From Puccinia triticina (taxonomy: Eukaryota > Basidiomycota > Pucciniomycetes > Pucciniales > Pucciniaceae): a stretch of DNA of 64,000 nucleotides. The stretch is from positions 1,426,001 through 1,490,000 of the forward strand of contig NC_070567.1 in assembly GCF_026914185.1 (NCBI RefSeq), given 5' to 3'. A program made the translations under genes and the position numbers. The notes below the pieces were generated by a model. The model was not told the DNA's origin and searched no databases. It saw only the letters and a list, made by a program, of their open reading frames with translations. Of this stretch, positions 50,201-64,000 are shown piece after piece (positions within the stretch are counted from its first letter, which is position 1; every line of letters begins with the position of its first letter).

Positions 50201-50967
50201 GTCTCTTTCTTTGCACGTTTGAAGATTTTAATTTCATGTTATGAGCCTCGAGCTTCAATCGAAGGTGGTGAGTTGCCTACAAGACTAAATGGTCCTGGAT
50301 TCCACCATTGGGGGCCAGGTAGCAATGCGACACTTCGGCCGATGATAAATGCTACTATCTGATCGGAAAAACAACGCCATCAATAAAGGGTCATACATTT
50401 AATAGTCACCAATATTTGGTACCCGCTCACTTGAAGAAATGGAAGTTTGATTTGCATATGAACCGGCTTGAAATAGAAAAGCTATTTATGGTTCGTCAGA
50501 TTATTAACTGTTGTGTGTTGGTCAATTTTATCACGAAAAAAGAGGGGTACCTGGGTTACTGAAGCGCCCAAAGCAGCTAGAAACACTCCGACCAAGACCG
50601 ATCTAACAGTTAGAACCGGGCTCCCAGGATCATCTTCCAAAGGTATGATTTCTGCTCCGCTATCAGGAATAGGCGGGTTCTTGACATCCGTCTCCAAGCC
50701 TGGTTGTGGAAGAGCTGGAGGCGAGTTCAGATCTCGAAGTGATTTTCTAGATGACTGATCGCTAAAATTCAAAGGACCCTTTGTCTCTTGAATGTCTGTC
50801 AATGGGCTCTCCAGGAAACCTGTGAGGGTCTTCATTGTGCTCTCATTTAAGCTGAGTGGGGAGGCGTCTGCTGAGATAATAGGGAGTTCTTGGGGGCCAT
50901 TAACGATCGATTGAGATGGTTGAAGCGCGCCTATCGGCTGGTCGTTTTCTGGCTGGAGGGAGGCCAT
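47264..50967 (-). CDS. OPT-family oligopeptide transporter
   Basis: Proton-coupled importer of small peptides or related substrates at the plasma membrane. Exons on the minus strand: 50967..50551, 50481..50431, 50358..50281, 50208..50146, 50052..49907, 49843..49737, 49597..49401, 49336..49267, 49178..48860, 48776..48657, 48579..48510, 48447..48152, 48058..about 48013, about 47889..47758, 47699..47621, 47535..47419, 47339..47264, roughly 800 codons. All other joins are GT-AG and in phase; the exon 13/14 join is unresolved (at least two splicings give a plausible product). Family signatures: LYFFKPVH-like LFYFKPVHMQIKLPF, the NPGPF motif, GGLMFPGRVFQS, DLKFGQYVHLP and the C-terminal FRKYNYILSAALDGG. 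About 12-14 hydrophobic segments are spread over the exons, and the N-terminal 110 residues are polar. Start: the ATG at 50967 is preferred over an upstream in-frame GTG. Confidence 0.9.
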
Positions 50968-52198
50968 TCGTGCCACGAAAGATTGCTCGTGTTAGCGATC
51001 AGAGGGTTACAATGGTGAGATGAAAACAACTGGAGGCCACAGTTATCATATGAATGGATGGATAACTATGATATCGGGCCGTCCTCCCCTGTCTCTGAGT
51101 TTTCCGCGCCTGAATCATGATGATCATGAATAATCACACAGGCAAAGTACTGTGGAGGCAACCAGGTTATACGATATCATGATCTCGTCCCATGATTCTC
51201 TCAGCCGCCAACATGGTTTCGTCCTGCGGCAAAATTGGTCTTTGGTCTCTCCCGGAAAGGTTAAAGTTTTGAATAGATATCCATCGCGCCGGAGAAGGCC
51301 GGAGGACAATGCTGGCTGCCAAACTAAAAACATCCCGCCACAGAATGTAAGTTATGACTGACTGCTACGCATATGCCGACATGAATCTCGACGTGAGACC
51401 AGTTGAAGATGTGGAACAAAGGTGGATCCTCCGAGTGCTTTTTGCCTATCCCGAGGAACTCCGAATAGATCACAAGATCTCCGGTTTTTCAGCCCGACTC
51501 ACTGAAAGAGTGAAGTCGAGTTTCTTACTTTAGAAATTGCTGTCCACCGCTTCAGCGGAGATTGTGCTTCGCGCAGCTCCCGCACCTGTCTCTCAGCCAG
51601 ATAGCAAGCGACTGAAATTATAATAGGTTATGGATCATGAATGGGGTCATTCGCAAGGAACAAAGCACAGGAATTCCTTCGCCTCAATATTCACGAGTGG
51701 AGTCTGAGAAGAGGCCCGCTGGCGGCAACGGCTGTTAGGGCAGAATTGTTCGATCAGTCCTGCAACTAGGCGCCCAAGAACGCAGAACCGGCTGGACAGC
51801 ATATGCCCGGTGACAGCTCAACTAAACCTGCTTGTTTAGTATATGAATGCTAATGGTGAGGGTGTCGAGGATTGGTTTTCCGAGGGAACGTCACTTACCC
51901 CGAAGCCTTGCACTGATTTTGACTGCAAATAAGTGCGGAACAGCGAAGCTGACCTGTTATGATAAACATCACATTTGCTTCTTAAAGGTCTAAGACTACG
52001 TAGAGTGAGCGCACTAGCATTTGATCGCCCTTCCAGAGGTGGCGCGATTCCAAGGCTATATAAGAAGCTATCTGTCTTGCTAAGACTGAGCCGACCGGAA
52101 TGATAATATTTTCATTTTCGACTCCTTTGGATACGCGCAGGCATTTACGAAACGAGTTAGATAAGAGAGAAATGATTAGAACTACAACGAGAATCGTT
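50968..52198. other. Intergenic, no recognisable gene
   Basis: 1.2 kb between the transporter start and the NDUFA12 stop. Frames here are short and without domains; some overlap the NDUFA12 3' end. Confidence 0.4.
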
Positions 52199-55100
52199 TT
52201 AACTCGATACTCTTTCCGACACTCGAGGTTCCCAACTTTGAACCTTAGGAAGAGTGGTAGGATAAGTTTTGAAGGCACCCCTGGTTCCTGTGATATTCTC
52301 GACGTGCGGCTAGATGAAAACAGAAGATTAGGTTAGGAGATGTTCAAATTCGATACGATAAAAGAGGAGCGTAGAGAATAAGCGAGATGTGATTACCGTT
52401 TGCCAAGATTGTCGAGATTGGATGATGATTGGATCCAAATGAGGAGGATCTTTACGGATATGCTGGAGCCAAGAGTGCCATTCTGGAGGGACCTGACTCG
52501 CATTATAATCATGAACTTTGTAATCTACCCATCGATTTCTAAACATCGATTCGCTAGGGTCTTCAAAATATTTGTTACCATGTCTGCATTCGCCGTCCCA
52601 GGAAGCCAGATTCAGAGATGACGTTAGATTTTGTCAGTCAATCATCAAACATCGATTCGGACAGGATTTCAGACTGCTTAGCCACATGCGTGAAACTGTT
52701 CGGATGGGTCTATGTATGCGAGAAGGAAAAGAAAAAGAAACCCAACTCGTCTATGCCTCTAAGAGTTCCAGGTTTAGGGTCGCCGATGTACCACAACTGC
52801 CTGATGTATTCCTAGATGATTAGAGAAAGACCGAGTCAGGAAAGCACGTCGATCATTTCGATGAGATTGATTAGTACATACTATTCAATCGAGCACTCAC
52901 CCTGGGACCGAGAGTCAAGAAGTTTTTGATCGTTCGAGCGAGACTGGGTGTAGCCATCTTTAACAATCGGTCTATCGAGTGCGGTCAGTTGCCGTTGGAG
53001 TCTCGGGGCAGGCCGATGACTGGCTCGGGCGAGATCACCAGTTGAAGTATCGCCACCGCGCGCGCGGGCTGGCGCGGAAGCTCGGAACACATGGCGTCTC
53101 CCCGGGTACGGATCAGGCAAGTAGCAGAAAATCCATGCTTCATAAATACATAATCCCTTTCCGAAGAAATTGGTGTAGATGCTCCTTTCCATGGATAATT
53201 ATCTTGGCACCCTTTGCCTCATGATTCTAGGAAGTTCATGAATCATGAGCACCTTATATTGCCATTGGTTCAATCTGACCTGAGATGGTCCAATGATTTT
53301 GCAACACTGATTGCCCATCTATACTTATGGTGTTCAAAGTTGGTTTGCATAATTTTATGCATGCATAAATCATAAAATCATAAAATCTTTTTTGCAGGGG
53401 ATATGACTGTCTGATTATGTAATACAAAATTTCCTCACCAAAATATTTTTATGATTTTATGATTTATGCATGCATAAAATTATGCAAACCAACTTTGAAC
53501 ACCATAACTGCAACAAGACCATCAATAGATCAAGTCAAGATAAGAACAATAGCACTGTTCACGTAAGAAATCTATGACCATGTGAGAGATATACATCAGC
53601 ATACTTTCCCAGCCAAATTGGCTGGCACAATGGGATAAACTTTATTTCAATCTTGCTGATGTTTAGCTTGCGTGAACAGTGCTAATCTGAGAAACGAAGG
53701 AAAGGTATCCATAATACACACAGCCCGCTGCTCCAAAGTGATTCACGCTGTGCGGTCTCTCTTCTATCATTCTACCGATGGCGATCTTACTCGTCTGAGA
53801 AAATTAAACAATAAAATCACGATGTATCCACACAGATCATCAAATTGATACAATGCCTTAATGCAGATTGTGATCTCGAGTTTAATTTTAGTAAATGTAC
53901 AACGGACTCGAGAAGCAACCGAAGAGTGTGGTGGCCAGAGGACTGCGACAATTAACACACCTCCACCATTCAAGCTCTAGATCAGAGCCAACCCGACGGT
54001 AGATACAGCTGTCAAACCAAGGACGGTGTACCCTTTGTAGAAAACGCACTTCAGCTGTTGAATCGAGGACTGGATAAATAATGAGAGCGGCATCTTACCT
54101 GCGGTGTAGCTTGTTTTGAGGTCAAGGACTAAATGAACACGATCTGAAGTGAGTTAATCGAGCAGCCAACAAGAATAAACCCTATGAGTGAAATGCCTCA
54201 CGGTATCCCATGTCCCAAGCTAGATGTCTGACTCCGTTAAATGTGTGATAGGTGAATGGTAAAGCAACGATAGCTTTTCCGGCGACCTATAATAAGCAAG
54301 TCGACGAGGTGCGAAGGTAGATCAGTAAGCCAGATGAGTAAAAGTTGCGAAGCTATTAGTATGTAGTTTTACCTTGGCCCATTCGGGACTGGAGGCCACA
54401 ACTTGTACAACGGTATCTGAATCTAATGGGATACTACCAGACAAGGCCATGTAACCCAACGCATACGCGTAAAAACCTGTCCAGGAAGCAAGCTTCAATC
54501 TTAACCTTATTGCTTAACTCTCGTAGAGTTTTTTGTCGGGGGGAAACAGCACTCACCGCCTGATAGGGCGCAACCGGTAACTCGGTTTGCAATACTAGAA
54601 TACCAAGTCAACTTGATAATGAAGTGAAGGAAAATGAAGGTTAGTTCGAAAGCCCATCCACTTAACTAAGAAATCGCGCTCACCTGGGGTTGGTAGATGG
54701 TGAAATGAGGAGATGAGGGACGAAGCTTTCGCTGCTCATTCAACAACTTGAGTGCATCGTCTTCGGAGCATTTGAGTGTCTTGGAGCTGTTAAACCTGAA
54801 AAACGGGAGACAAGTCAATCAAAAACATAAAAAGTTACGATAGAAGTAAGAATAAAGGGCTGGATATACCTTCGTTGATGAAGGCCCGATAAGCTCGCCA
54901 AGACCGGTGACTTGAGGCAGGTGGTGTGTACGCCGAGTCGGCTGGCGGGCTTGAGCGAGGCTGGCAGACGGAGAAGGTGAGCGGATGAGATTTAAATCAA
55001 CGACTTCGGCAAGACGTGTGTGGACTTACTAGCAAGCAAGGCTTGTTTGAGGGTTGTGGTGCTCATTGCGGGTTTGTTGGTGGTGGTCAAGAGTCGAGGT

Positions 55101-58100
55101 GGATGTGATCGGCTGTTGAGTCTTGAGTATTGACCAATGGCAGGCCGTATGATCATCACCACCCGGTGCCGGTGGGTCTCGGAGCCCTCCGACGGGGGTA
55201 AACCACCCCGAGGGCTTCCCCGTTTGCGTAAGTCCTGCGTTCAGGATGGCCAGGAATATGAGGTTACAAACACAACAATGGAGGACTTCCCATCAATCTG
55301 AAGGCCCCTGCAGAACCAGAACTGCAGCCAGAAAACCATAATTATTTCAGGGAAATGGGGCTGCAGATCTGGTTCTGCACCCCCCTGCATCTCTCATGTT
55401 ACTGTCCTCAAAGCTGAAGACTGAGAAGCTGTGCTTAGCACCGGGTCATACTGAGGTAGTTAGTAAGAGAACATGGAATGAACCTGGAAAAACTGGGGTA
55501 AAAGTCAAAAAGTTGGATGAACTTGGTTAAAGCTCAGACTCTGAACCTGGTTCTTGCGTGTCAACTGACAGCAGTTTATTAATTATTTTTTTTGAGCAGT
55601 TTATTAAGTTTTTTTTTTTTTGCATAGTGCAGGTGCAAAGTTCCATCACTAAGGAACTTCATCAGTTTCAATAAAACTGTAGGTTTGATAAAATGAGATG
55701 AAGGACACTTGTAAAGAGTGGGAGAGTCTGTAAGGCAAGGGCATGTGATGGAGGAAATATTAATGGTCTCAAGGCTGGGGGACAAGTTCTGGAACAAAAC
55801 TAATGGACATTAATTTCAGTGATGAGTTTAGTCCCAGATTTCTCCTATATACAAGGATGGATACTAGAGGGAAGAGAGGGATAGAGGGAAAAGATATTTT
55901 ACCTAGCTCAGTGATTTATGAGGTCAGTGCCATATCTTTAGGCCCGGTTTGGCTGGGCCCAGCGTCATATGTGGGAATAAGCTGCTGCGTAATAATCCCA
56001 AGCAAGGTTTATGAACCTTATTGAGATTATTACCAGGCTTAAATTATTTTACATGGCTGTTTGGGACGGCCACTGTCATGAGCGTAGAGATGGCCCCGTG
56101 GGACCCGGGTACCGGTTGACACCCGGGTACCAGGTTGAAATTTGGCTGAAATTAGGTACCAAGTACCACACCCGGCACCTCTGAGCGGGTACCGGCGGTA
56201 CTTACAGCCAAAAATGTAGTAAAAAAATATTTAATCATGTTTATTCCCCAACTAGCACTGACTACCACACATACAGACTATATACAGATTGTTGAGTGCT
56301 ATCACTCATCAAGTACTATTGCGTTTCTCTTGCCTTTCTTCTGCATCTTCTGATTTTCTTTAGCTCCTTGTTTCCACTGCGCCAAGAAAACTGTAAGCCC
56401 CCCTCCTCAGTTGGGCTTACAAGATGTCATTGGATGACACAAGCCTGTCACAGTATTGTATATAGCCCTCTCATCTTTTATCCCTGGCTCAGCAGAGAAC
56501 TGATCCCTCTTCTCTCTGAGCCAGGTAAGCTCTTTCCTCCTTCTCTTGTCTTTCTCTTTCATGCTTCTCACAGGAGAGAACTGATCCCTCTTCTCTCTGA
56601 GCCAGCAATCAAAGCCCCCCAGTTTGGTCCTAGAACTCCTCCTCCGCGCCCATTCCGCCGCTCCTCCGTCATCCGCTCCAGTGAAGGGACTCAACCCTTA
56701 CAACACCCCCTGGGATTTTATTGTTCTTCGAATAGAAAGCAACAGCCATGCCCCTGCTCAGCAATTGGGGTGCAAGTCTGTGCCTCTTTGATGTCACGTA
56801 ATCGCGCCCAAAGCTGAAAGCCCGCTTGACATCAACCAATGTTGCTAGGAATTTCAGACAATCAATGATGCGGGACGATTTGTATGATTGGGATAGTTAT
56901 TGCTCACCTGGACAGCTTAAAATGTCTAGTGCCATATGCACCAGTCCCCATGCATGTTTCCTAAAGCCTTCTGTTTCACCCACCAATCCAAAGGATTCAC
57001 CGGATTGCCATCCTCAAGAATAAGTGCGCCATTGAGCCACATATCAAACGGGTCACATGAGCTGAGGCTACCTTGGTCTGCAGCAGCATTTCCAAGGCAG
57101 GCAAGCATTGAGGTATTTGGCTATAAAATCAAATTGCATTAATTTCATTGTTTACACCACATCAAATTTGGAACGAATAACTCACCTTGGCGCTTGGAGT
57201 TGGTGCAGTGGTGGTAGGGATCACTTGTGGCTTGTAATGCAAGACCCACATGTTGTGTGCAAGTGTAAGCCCTATCCCTGGGGTCTTACAAGAACCTTTC
57301 ACAAGATCACCTCAGCTTGTGACATTTCCTTCCGACTTAGTTCAAGCCAATTTCTCCCTTCCTAGCTGGCAGAGATCCTGTTCCCCACATCTCTCCGGCT
57401 AGGTAAGCCTTCACCCTTTTCCTTTCCTTCTCTCCCATTCTTCTGTTCCCTGGTTGTACATACTGAGAGATTCTGTTCCCCACATCTCTCCGGCTAGCTT
57501 CCTTCCTCATCTGAAAAGAACAGCTGTGAACTAGAACTTGGTCTCCAAGACCCGTGCCCCGTTGTGGTGGTCATACCAGTAGAGGCCCACAAGAGCATCA
57601 AAATCATCAAGTCAGAAAGATCAGCAATCTCACCAGCAAAACCCTTCAGCCTTAAGATTCTCAAGATCCCTCAAGATTCATCCTCAAGATGATCCCTTCC
57701 CTCACTTTCTCACAGCCTCAAGATTCTGGATCCCTCCCAGTTTCTCTTTTCCTTTCTTGGTCCTAACACATGTACTATGTGGGTTTATTATGATGTTTTA
57801 TTTCTTCACTTTATCCTGTTTGGTTTCCTCTTTAAGCTTTGTTTATTCTTTTCTTCTGCTTGTTGTTTGTTGGGTTTTGTTTTCTTTTCTTTCCTGGTGG
57901 TTTTGTTTTGTAGTTAGGGATGTGATGACATGTCCTGTGACATGTCACTCCCCAGAGTCCAAGTTCAAGTTTGAACTTGGAGGATGGGACAACATGGGAC
58001 TTGCTCTGATCCAAGAGAAATTTCATCACCTTTTTTCTGATCTGCTGGCAGTATCCCCAGCACTATTCCTGATCCTTCATCCCTGATCCCCTTATCATCA

Positions 58101-61100
58101 TCATCCAATCCTCAACAAACCAACCACCGCCAACGGTATTCCATCCCCGTCGTCTCTCAAAAATCCCCCCCCCAACGCTATCACTTTTTGATCCACATCT
58201 CATTTGCCGGACCACCTCGAGGGCAGCCTCAACAGCACCCATCCCCTCAACGCTCTGCTTACCGCCTGGCACGGTAGGAGTTCCACACCGTCCCACCGTG
58301 CCACTCTCTTCAACATCCAGTGAAGGACTCAATCTTGAGTCCTTACAGCAAGTTGGATAGCTTTGTCTATCCATTCAGGTTCCCAGTGAGTAAGCTTAAA
58401 GTACTTGTCCCAAAAAGAAGGGTGCAGCACCGGGGAAGAAATAAGTTTAGTAAAAAAGAAAAGAGGAACAGAAGGAAAATCAAAAACCATGGGGAAAGAA
58501 ACTTACATATTGCAATTCTATAAAGAGCTGAGGAGAGGAATCAGTCAAGCTGTAGTACTTGTTCACCTTCTTTAAGCCAATTCAACAGGCATTTCTCAAT
58601 GAAGTAGGATATTTGAAGTTCTTGATGGCGGTAGATAAATGTTTGGTGATCTGATCAATGAATGAAACTACATTGGCCAATCAAGCCGAGCCTGCTACCA
58701 ACATTTGCAACATCATTTTGTAGAAAAAATCAAGTACATGGACTAAATTGCAGGCCAAATTGAAATCGGATTGGTCCACATGGTACTTGCGTCTAACACA
58801 GTGTTTTTTATGACGCTGCCACTCCAGACCTTCAAAGAGACGGCTTGGTCAGTGGATTATTGTTTGATGATTGATTCCAAGGAAAAAACACTAACATGGC
58901 AGATTCACATCTGATGACGCTTTTGAGTTGAGCACCAGTCAAATTCCATTGAGTACATACATCTCATTCAATGTTGTGCGGGGTTGCACATCCTTTTTCC
59001 TGACAGATCTCAATGAAATCTGCTTTTGAATTGGGGGAGAACCTCAGTTTCTTGGTGATTGCCCAAAACTTGGGGAAATTACAACGTCAGTAGACTGAAT
59101 CTCTGATTTGATTGAAACAGTTGGCTCACTTTGGCCAAAGTTTCTCTGCAAGATCCTCTGGTGTATCAATTGTTTTTGTCTTTATTGCTAAAGTTGTTGA
59201 TATCTGCCTCAATGAGGGTTTTGTCATCTTCACAAGCTCAAATAGAGGTTTCTTCTTTGTCACTGCATCCAATATCTTTGTCATCTGATGTGGCATCACC
59301 TTTTTCCCCACAGGCAAGCCTATCATTCCAAAAAATAATCAGCTCAACATCCCAAAAGTGAAAACAATGACAATGAACTTAACAAACAATCTTATTTGCC
59401 GCAGAGGGTTGTCCTCCTCAGAATTCCCATCATTGTTGGATTCAATTGCACTGGAATTCCTGGATTGTTGATTCTTCTGAGTTCCAAATGGGCGGAGTAT
59501 GGACTGGACTATCAAGTTGATGACGTGGGCAAATCATCTGATCCAGTGTGTCTTGCCTTTGAAGCGAGGCCACTTAGCCTTCTTGAGCTTCCTGACCATC
59601 ACCTTGTTGTTGGTTGCATTGTTGCTTACAATTCCACAGATATAGGCAAGAGAAAGAGTGGTGAGATTGGTGGGGTTGGGAATCAATCCAGAAAGCTGGT
59701 AAAATTGCACTTGCTTTGTCCTGAATACCAAATTTCTCAACAACCAACTGGACATTCTCCGCAAGGTACTCACCCGTGTGTGACCAATTAAGACAAATGA
59801 AGTCCAATGGCATTGCCTCTAGCTCCATGGTGCCGGATTTGTCTTCTGATAATCTGTAGATGACCTTTCCCAGAATGTTGAAGCCATTGGGTGACTGCCA
59901 CGTTTTGAAACCTAAGTAAAGAGCACCTTGGTGTGCCTGACAGTGAGAATATAGAAAACTCAGTTAAATCTAAATTGCATGGTCACCTTCAAAGAGAAAG
60001 AAAGGGCATTCACCTGCAAAGTAGATCAGTAGTCCTCTTGTATCGCTGAATATATCTTGTGAATATCCTTTTGGATTAATGTTATCTAAATTTCCATGGA
60101 ATTGGCTGCTTTCATACATCAGATCATATTTTTTGTCAAATTCTTGTTCAAAGAGGAAATCAATCAACTCTGGATAGTTTTCCTTAAAAAATCTGATCAC
60201 TTGAAATAGAACTGATATTTTTTTATTGAATTCTTCATGTTGATCCATGTCTTCAATATTTTCAAAAATTTTAAGTAATGATTTCAAATTTGTTTTCAGC
60301 TCTTCAAATTGATTCAGCGGTGGGTAGTTACGATATGCTACGATAACCGCCGTTATCTGTGTAGTGTAACGCTTGCCGTTACTGCGCTCAGGCATTAGCG
60401 CACTAGTAACGACCAGTTTTAACCCCAGGCCTGTATCGTAACGGGCCTGATTTTTTTGGTGTGTTACTCGCGTTACTAGTAGTGTAACGCGTTAACCACT
60501 GGTTAATGGGATAAAGAGGGGCAAATGGCCCCCTCTGGATCATATATGGTCCAATATCTGCCCCTCCGTGCGGGCAGATACTGTAACGGATGTCAAAGAT
60601 CAAACATCCTGGGTGTGCAATATCGTAACACACTTCTGTTACAGTTAATGGTAACGGTAACAAGCGAAAAACCGTTACAATATTGGTAGGTTACCAATAA
60701 ACGTACCATACCTACCCACCGTTGATTGATGCACTTTCTCTGTTGATCCAAATTTCATGGTTTCTAACAGATCAAATTTTCCATTATCTTTGATAATTTT
60801 CTTTTCAAAGTGATCCATATTACCTTCTAAGTCTGGATTGTTTCTGTTTGAAGGTGATTTATGGTATTTCTTGAAAATCTGTTGAACTGAATAGAATTAG
60901 AAAAGTCTTCTTTTTGTGCTTTCAAGAGCTGGAATATGTGTTGTTCAAAGGAAAAAATGAAACATTTCTGTTCAAAGAAACTCATTTGAATTTCAATATT
61001 GTCCTACCTGAAAACATCTCCCTCTCTGGTGATGCATACCAGCCATTAAAAACATTCTTGTACATAGCCAGTGCCAAACAAATTTGGTTGATCATAGATA

Positions 61101-64000
61101 TAGCTGCGGAACATATTTTCAGCAGCTTCCTCTAAAGTTTCCTTTGTAAATAAAGAGGCAGAATCATCTTGACTGATCAAATGATTCTGGTACATGAAAT
61201 GGATAGTTTGAAATCCAAGCCTGTGGATTGGGAATTCTGCAAAATATTATAGTTTTTCTTTGGGGCTGCTCTTCTTGATCACTTCAATTGTATTTTCAGA
61301 AACTTGCTTTCCAATTTTATGCATAATAGTATGCTTGTTTTCTCCATCCAATGGCCCTGGTTTTTGATTTCCACACTTTCTTTCAAAGGTTTTCTTGTGC
61401 TATCTGCAAAAATATGTTCCTCATTGGTGGTAGTTGACCCAATATTGGCAGTAACACCTCCAACAGCATTGTAATTTCTACTGGATACAAATTTTGATTG
61501 AAAAAGTAAATCACATTTTACAAATGGGTTCCTGAATTAGCATCACTCATAATCATTAGGGTGTTCAAAGTTGGTTTATGCATTCATCCAAGTTTATTAA
61601 AGACAGAGAAACACAGAAACAAAGATCAAGGGTTCACCCTACAAATTAACCGAATTTACAAAAAAAAATGCAAGGATTCCCCCTTTCAAAAAAACAGATC
61701 TTAAAAACATTTAGGCTTCTCAGTACAAAATACAACTCCCACAAACTGGACCCACTATCCATCCCTGTCTAGCAGGGTTTAAAATAGTGGGTGGATCGCC
61801 CCCAGCGCGCCGCATTGAAGGCATTATGCAAAGGGGGGCCACCAAGTAGAGCCCCTCAAACTGTGCAAGTGCAACAGCGGAGGGGGTTGAGGACAAACCA
61901 CACGCTGGAAGTACAGCGGCAGAGGCCACCCTGGGGGACATAAGCAAGCAAGCCAACACCCTCTTTTTATAGACAATTCAGCACCACCTGGCATAGCACT
62001 CAAGATACAGCGCACCCGACTGGCGCATTCATCCTGCCTTGACAACCACGCCACTGCCACGCCCCTACCATACTTCTAGCACCTGCGCGGCAAGCGTCGA
62101 CTGGCTAGGCCTTGCCAACAACAACGGTGGGTCGCTACTTTACTCTACGATAACCGGGGCTGTAGAGTAAAGTAGCGAGCTGCGCCTAACATTTTTACAG
62201 TTATTGTTAACGCTAGCGCGCGGATCGCCGCGTCACGGTTATCGTAACTGGCCTTTTTTTGTACAGCCGTTACTAGTAAAGTAACGTGTTATCGAGAAAA
62301 TTAACATTTTATTAAGCAATTAAGGGTCAAATTGGCCCTTATCAAGCAGAGAAACCCTTTATTGAGCAGTGAAAGGCCAAATCAGCCCTGAAATGGCCTT
62401 TTCTTGCCCAATATGTTGATAAATACCTGCTGCGCTGCCCATAGATATCGTAGCGGCCTTGAAAAAAAAACACCCGCCCGGTGCGATATCGATATCGCAC
62501 CACATTTCCCCATTGCTACCGGTCCGGTTAGCGTAAAGGGACCAAAAATCACTACGATAACGTTACAATATCAATAACCGTAAAGTAGCGACCCACCGTT
62601 GCCAACAAGACCCCCCTCTGATTTTTATGCATTGAGCTCGTCGTCACAGGAAGCCGGGAGACAGATCATCCACACTCCAATTGGGTGCCGAAAAATTCAA
62701 AGGAGCAGGGTCCCAAACATCACACTAATCCGCTGCATTGCCATAAGCTCCACACCCGCAAAGGTCTGACCTCAGCTCAGGTATTCAGGCAAAATTACTG
62801 ACTATGTAACACCAATCTTAGCATCCACCACCCGTTGCCAAGCCATCCTTGAACTTCATCCAAACCCTCAAAGCACCAGCAATGTCGTCATGTATCTCGC
62901 GCCAAGGAAACTCTACTAGCAGCCGTGCTTTTACCAATGAGGTCGTGCTACTCAAACGGGGATTGTCTCAGCCCAGGGTCCGCCATCCAAATATCAGTCC
63001 ACATCAATTGAGGGAATTTGTGTTGAGCTATGTACCACTCACAAGGATACCTTTTTGGACCAAGCCGCTGCTTGACTTTTCTTTTAGATCAGCAAAACAG
63101 TGAAAAATATCCTCCATCATCATGTTCAGAGTCCTGTTGCCTCATGTCTTATTGGCTGCGGTCTTGAGGCATTCAACAGCACCCGCTCATTGTAAGTCCC
63201 TTTTGGACATATTCAGTTTGCCAGATCCAAAACTTATTGCTGTCATCTTTTCTTGAGGTTAGAAATGGAGAGAGCCCTTGAATTAGGCCTTACTTGAAAT
63301 CTGAGGAAGGTTTAAGATGACTTCCGGCAACCCCTACAAAGACTTCCCAGTAAATATCAAACATCAGAAGAACAATTGTGTTTTGTCAGACAGGAGAACT
63401 GAGCTGACTCCTCACAAATCACTGAAAGGCCTCAGAGCATCAGCATTGGTGGCTAACTTAGTTTGGACTAACTAGCTCGGATTATGCTTGGAATGAGCTA
63501 ATCCGATCAGCCGACCGCATGGGTGGGGATTAGCGGGTCCAAGGCTATGTGTTTAGGTGCCTGTATGTTATGTGTTTGGCACCTAAACACATGGAGCTCA
63601 TGCTTATGGGCATGTTGAATATTCATTGTGTGTTTAGTCCAAGGACTAGTGAGGTCTACATGTAGACCCCACTAGCTCCAAACGGAGCTCCGGGTCAAGT
63701 TGATCCCGAGTTGATCCGAGCCGATGCGGATGCGGGGGTGTACCAAGTGCCCTAATCCGGCCTAACTTAGTGCCGAATGCGGATGCTCTCAGGCCTTGAC
63801 CTGGCCTGGGAACCAATGCACAACGTCCCAACCCGTGGGATCCAACCAGCACCTTGCCAAGCAGAGAACCAATGTTGCACAGTCAAGCTCGCGGGCAAGA
63901 GCCTCCCAGGTTGTTTCCACTCGCCATCTTGTCAGCAGCCTTCTCACCGGATTTTACAGCAAGGTCAGTGACCTGGTCAACATCCCACTGCTTCTTCGCC

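Overview
This is a eukaryotic window from a transposon-rich fungal genome. Genes are split by many short GT-AG introns (mostly 50-100 bp), often with very small exons. The conserved genes are typical of Basidiomycota, and the mix of intron density, nested LTR elements and small DNA transposons suggests a rust fungus (Pucciniales). That placement is an inference from style and protein sequence; no species is claimed.

Host genes. I could build exon models for eight: a cobalamin-independent methionine synthase (4481-7330, +); an Asn-rich/Gln-Pro-rich protein of unknown function (7946-8958, +); a secreted proline-rich repeat protein with a signal peptide and a Kex2-type KR site (10433-11206, -); a C2H2 zinc-finger protein (24316-25568, -); translation initiation factor eIF2B epsilon (28227-30957, -); an OPT-family oligopeptide transporter of about 17 exons (47264-50967, -); complex I subunit NDUFA12 (52199-52957, -); and the complex II membrane subunit SDH3/SDHC (53977-55066, -). 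Several start or end in exons too short to stand out as open frames.

Mobile DNA fills most of the rest. From 13.1 to 22.7 kb lie three related non-autonomous DNA elements (A, B, C) with CACCAGG ends, exact 3-bp target duplications and subterminal repeats, arranged in nests with two solo LTRs and smaller MITEs. From 31.1 to 43.6 kb two chromodomain-type Ty3/Gypsy elements stand head to head: R1 (-) and R2 (+). Each keeps its 3' LTR, neither shows a 5' LTR, and each has one in-frame stop between protease and reverse transcriptase. From 44.7 to 46.5 kb is a large foldback structure. From 56.7 to 61.5 kb is a decayed hAT transposase gene on the minus strand, cut by a solo LTR with a perfect target duplication and by a hAT-type MITE.

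Most unusual observations: (1) at three loci an intron-like segment (GTAAGC..., pyrimidine rich) is framed by a 26-32 bp direct repeat that is nearly identical within a locus but quite different between loci; (2) an array of evenly spaced near-perfect palindromes at 1.9-2.2 kb; (3) a 1.3-kb array of GC-rich hairpins inside element A. No tRNA, rRNA or CRISPR could be supported.
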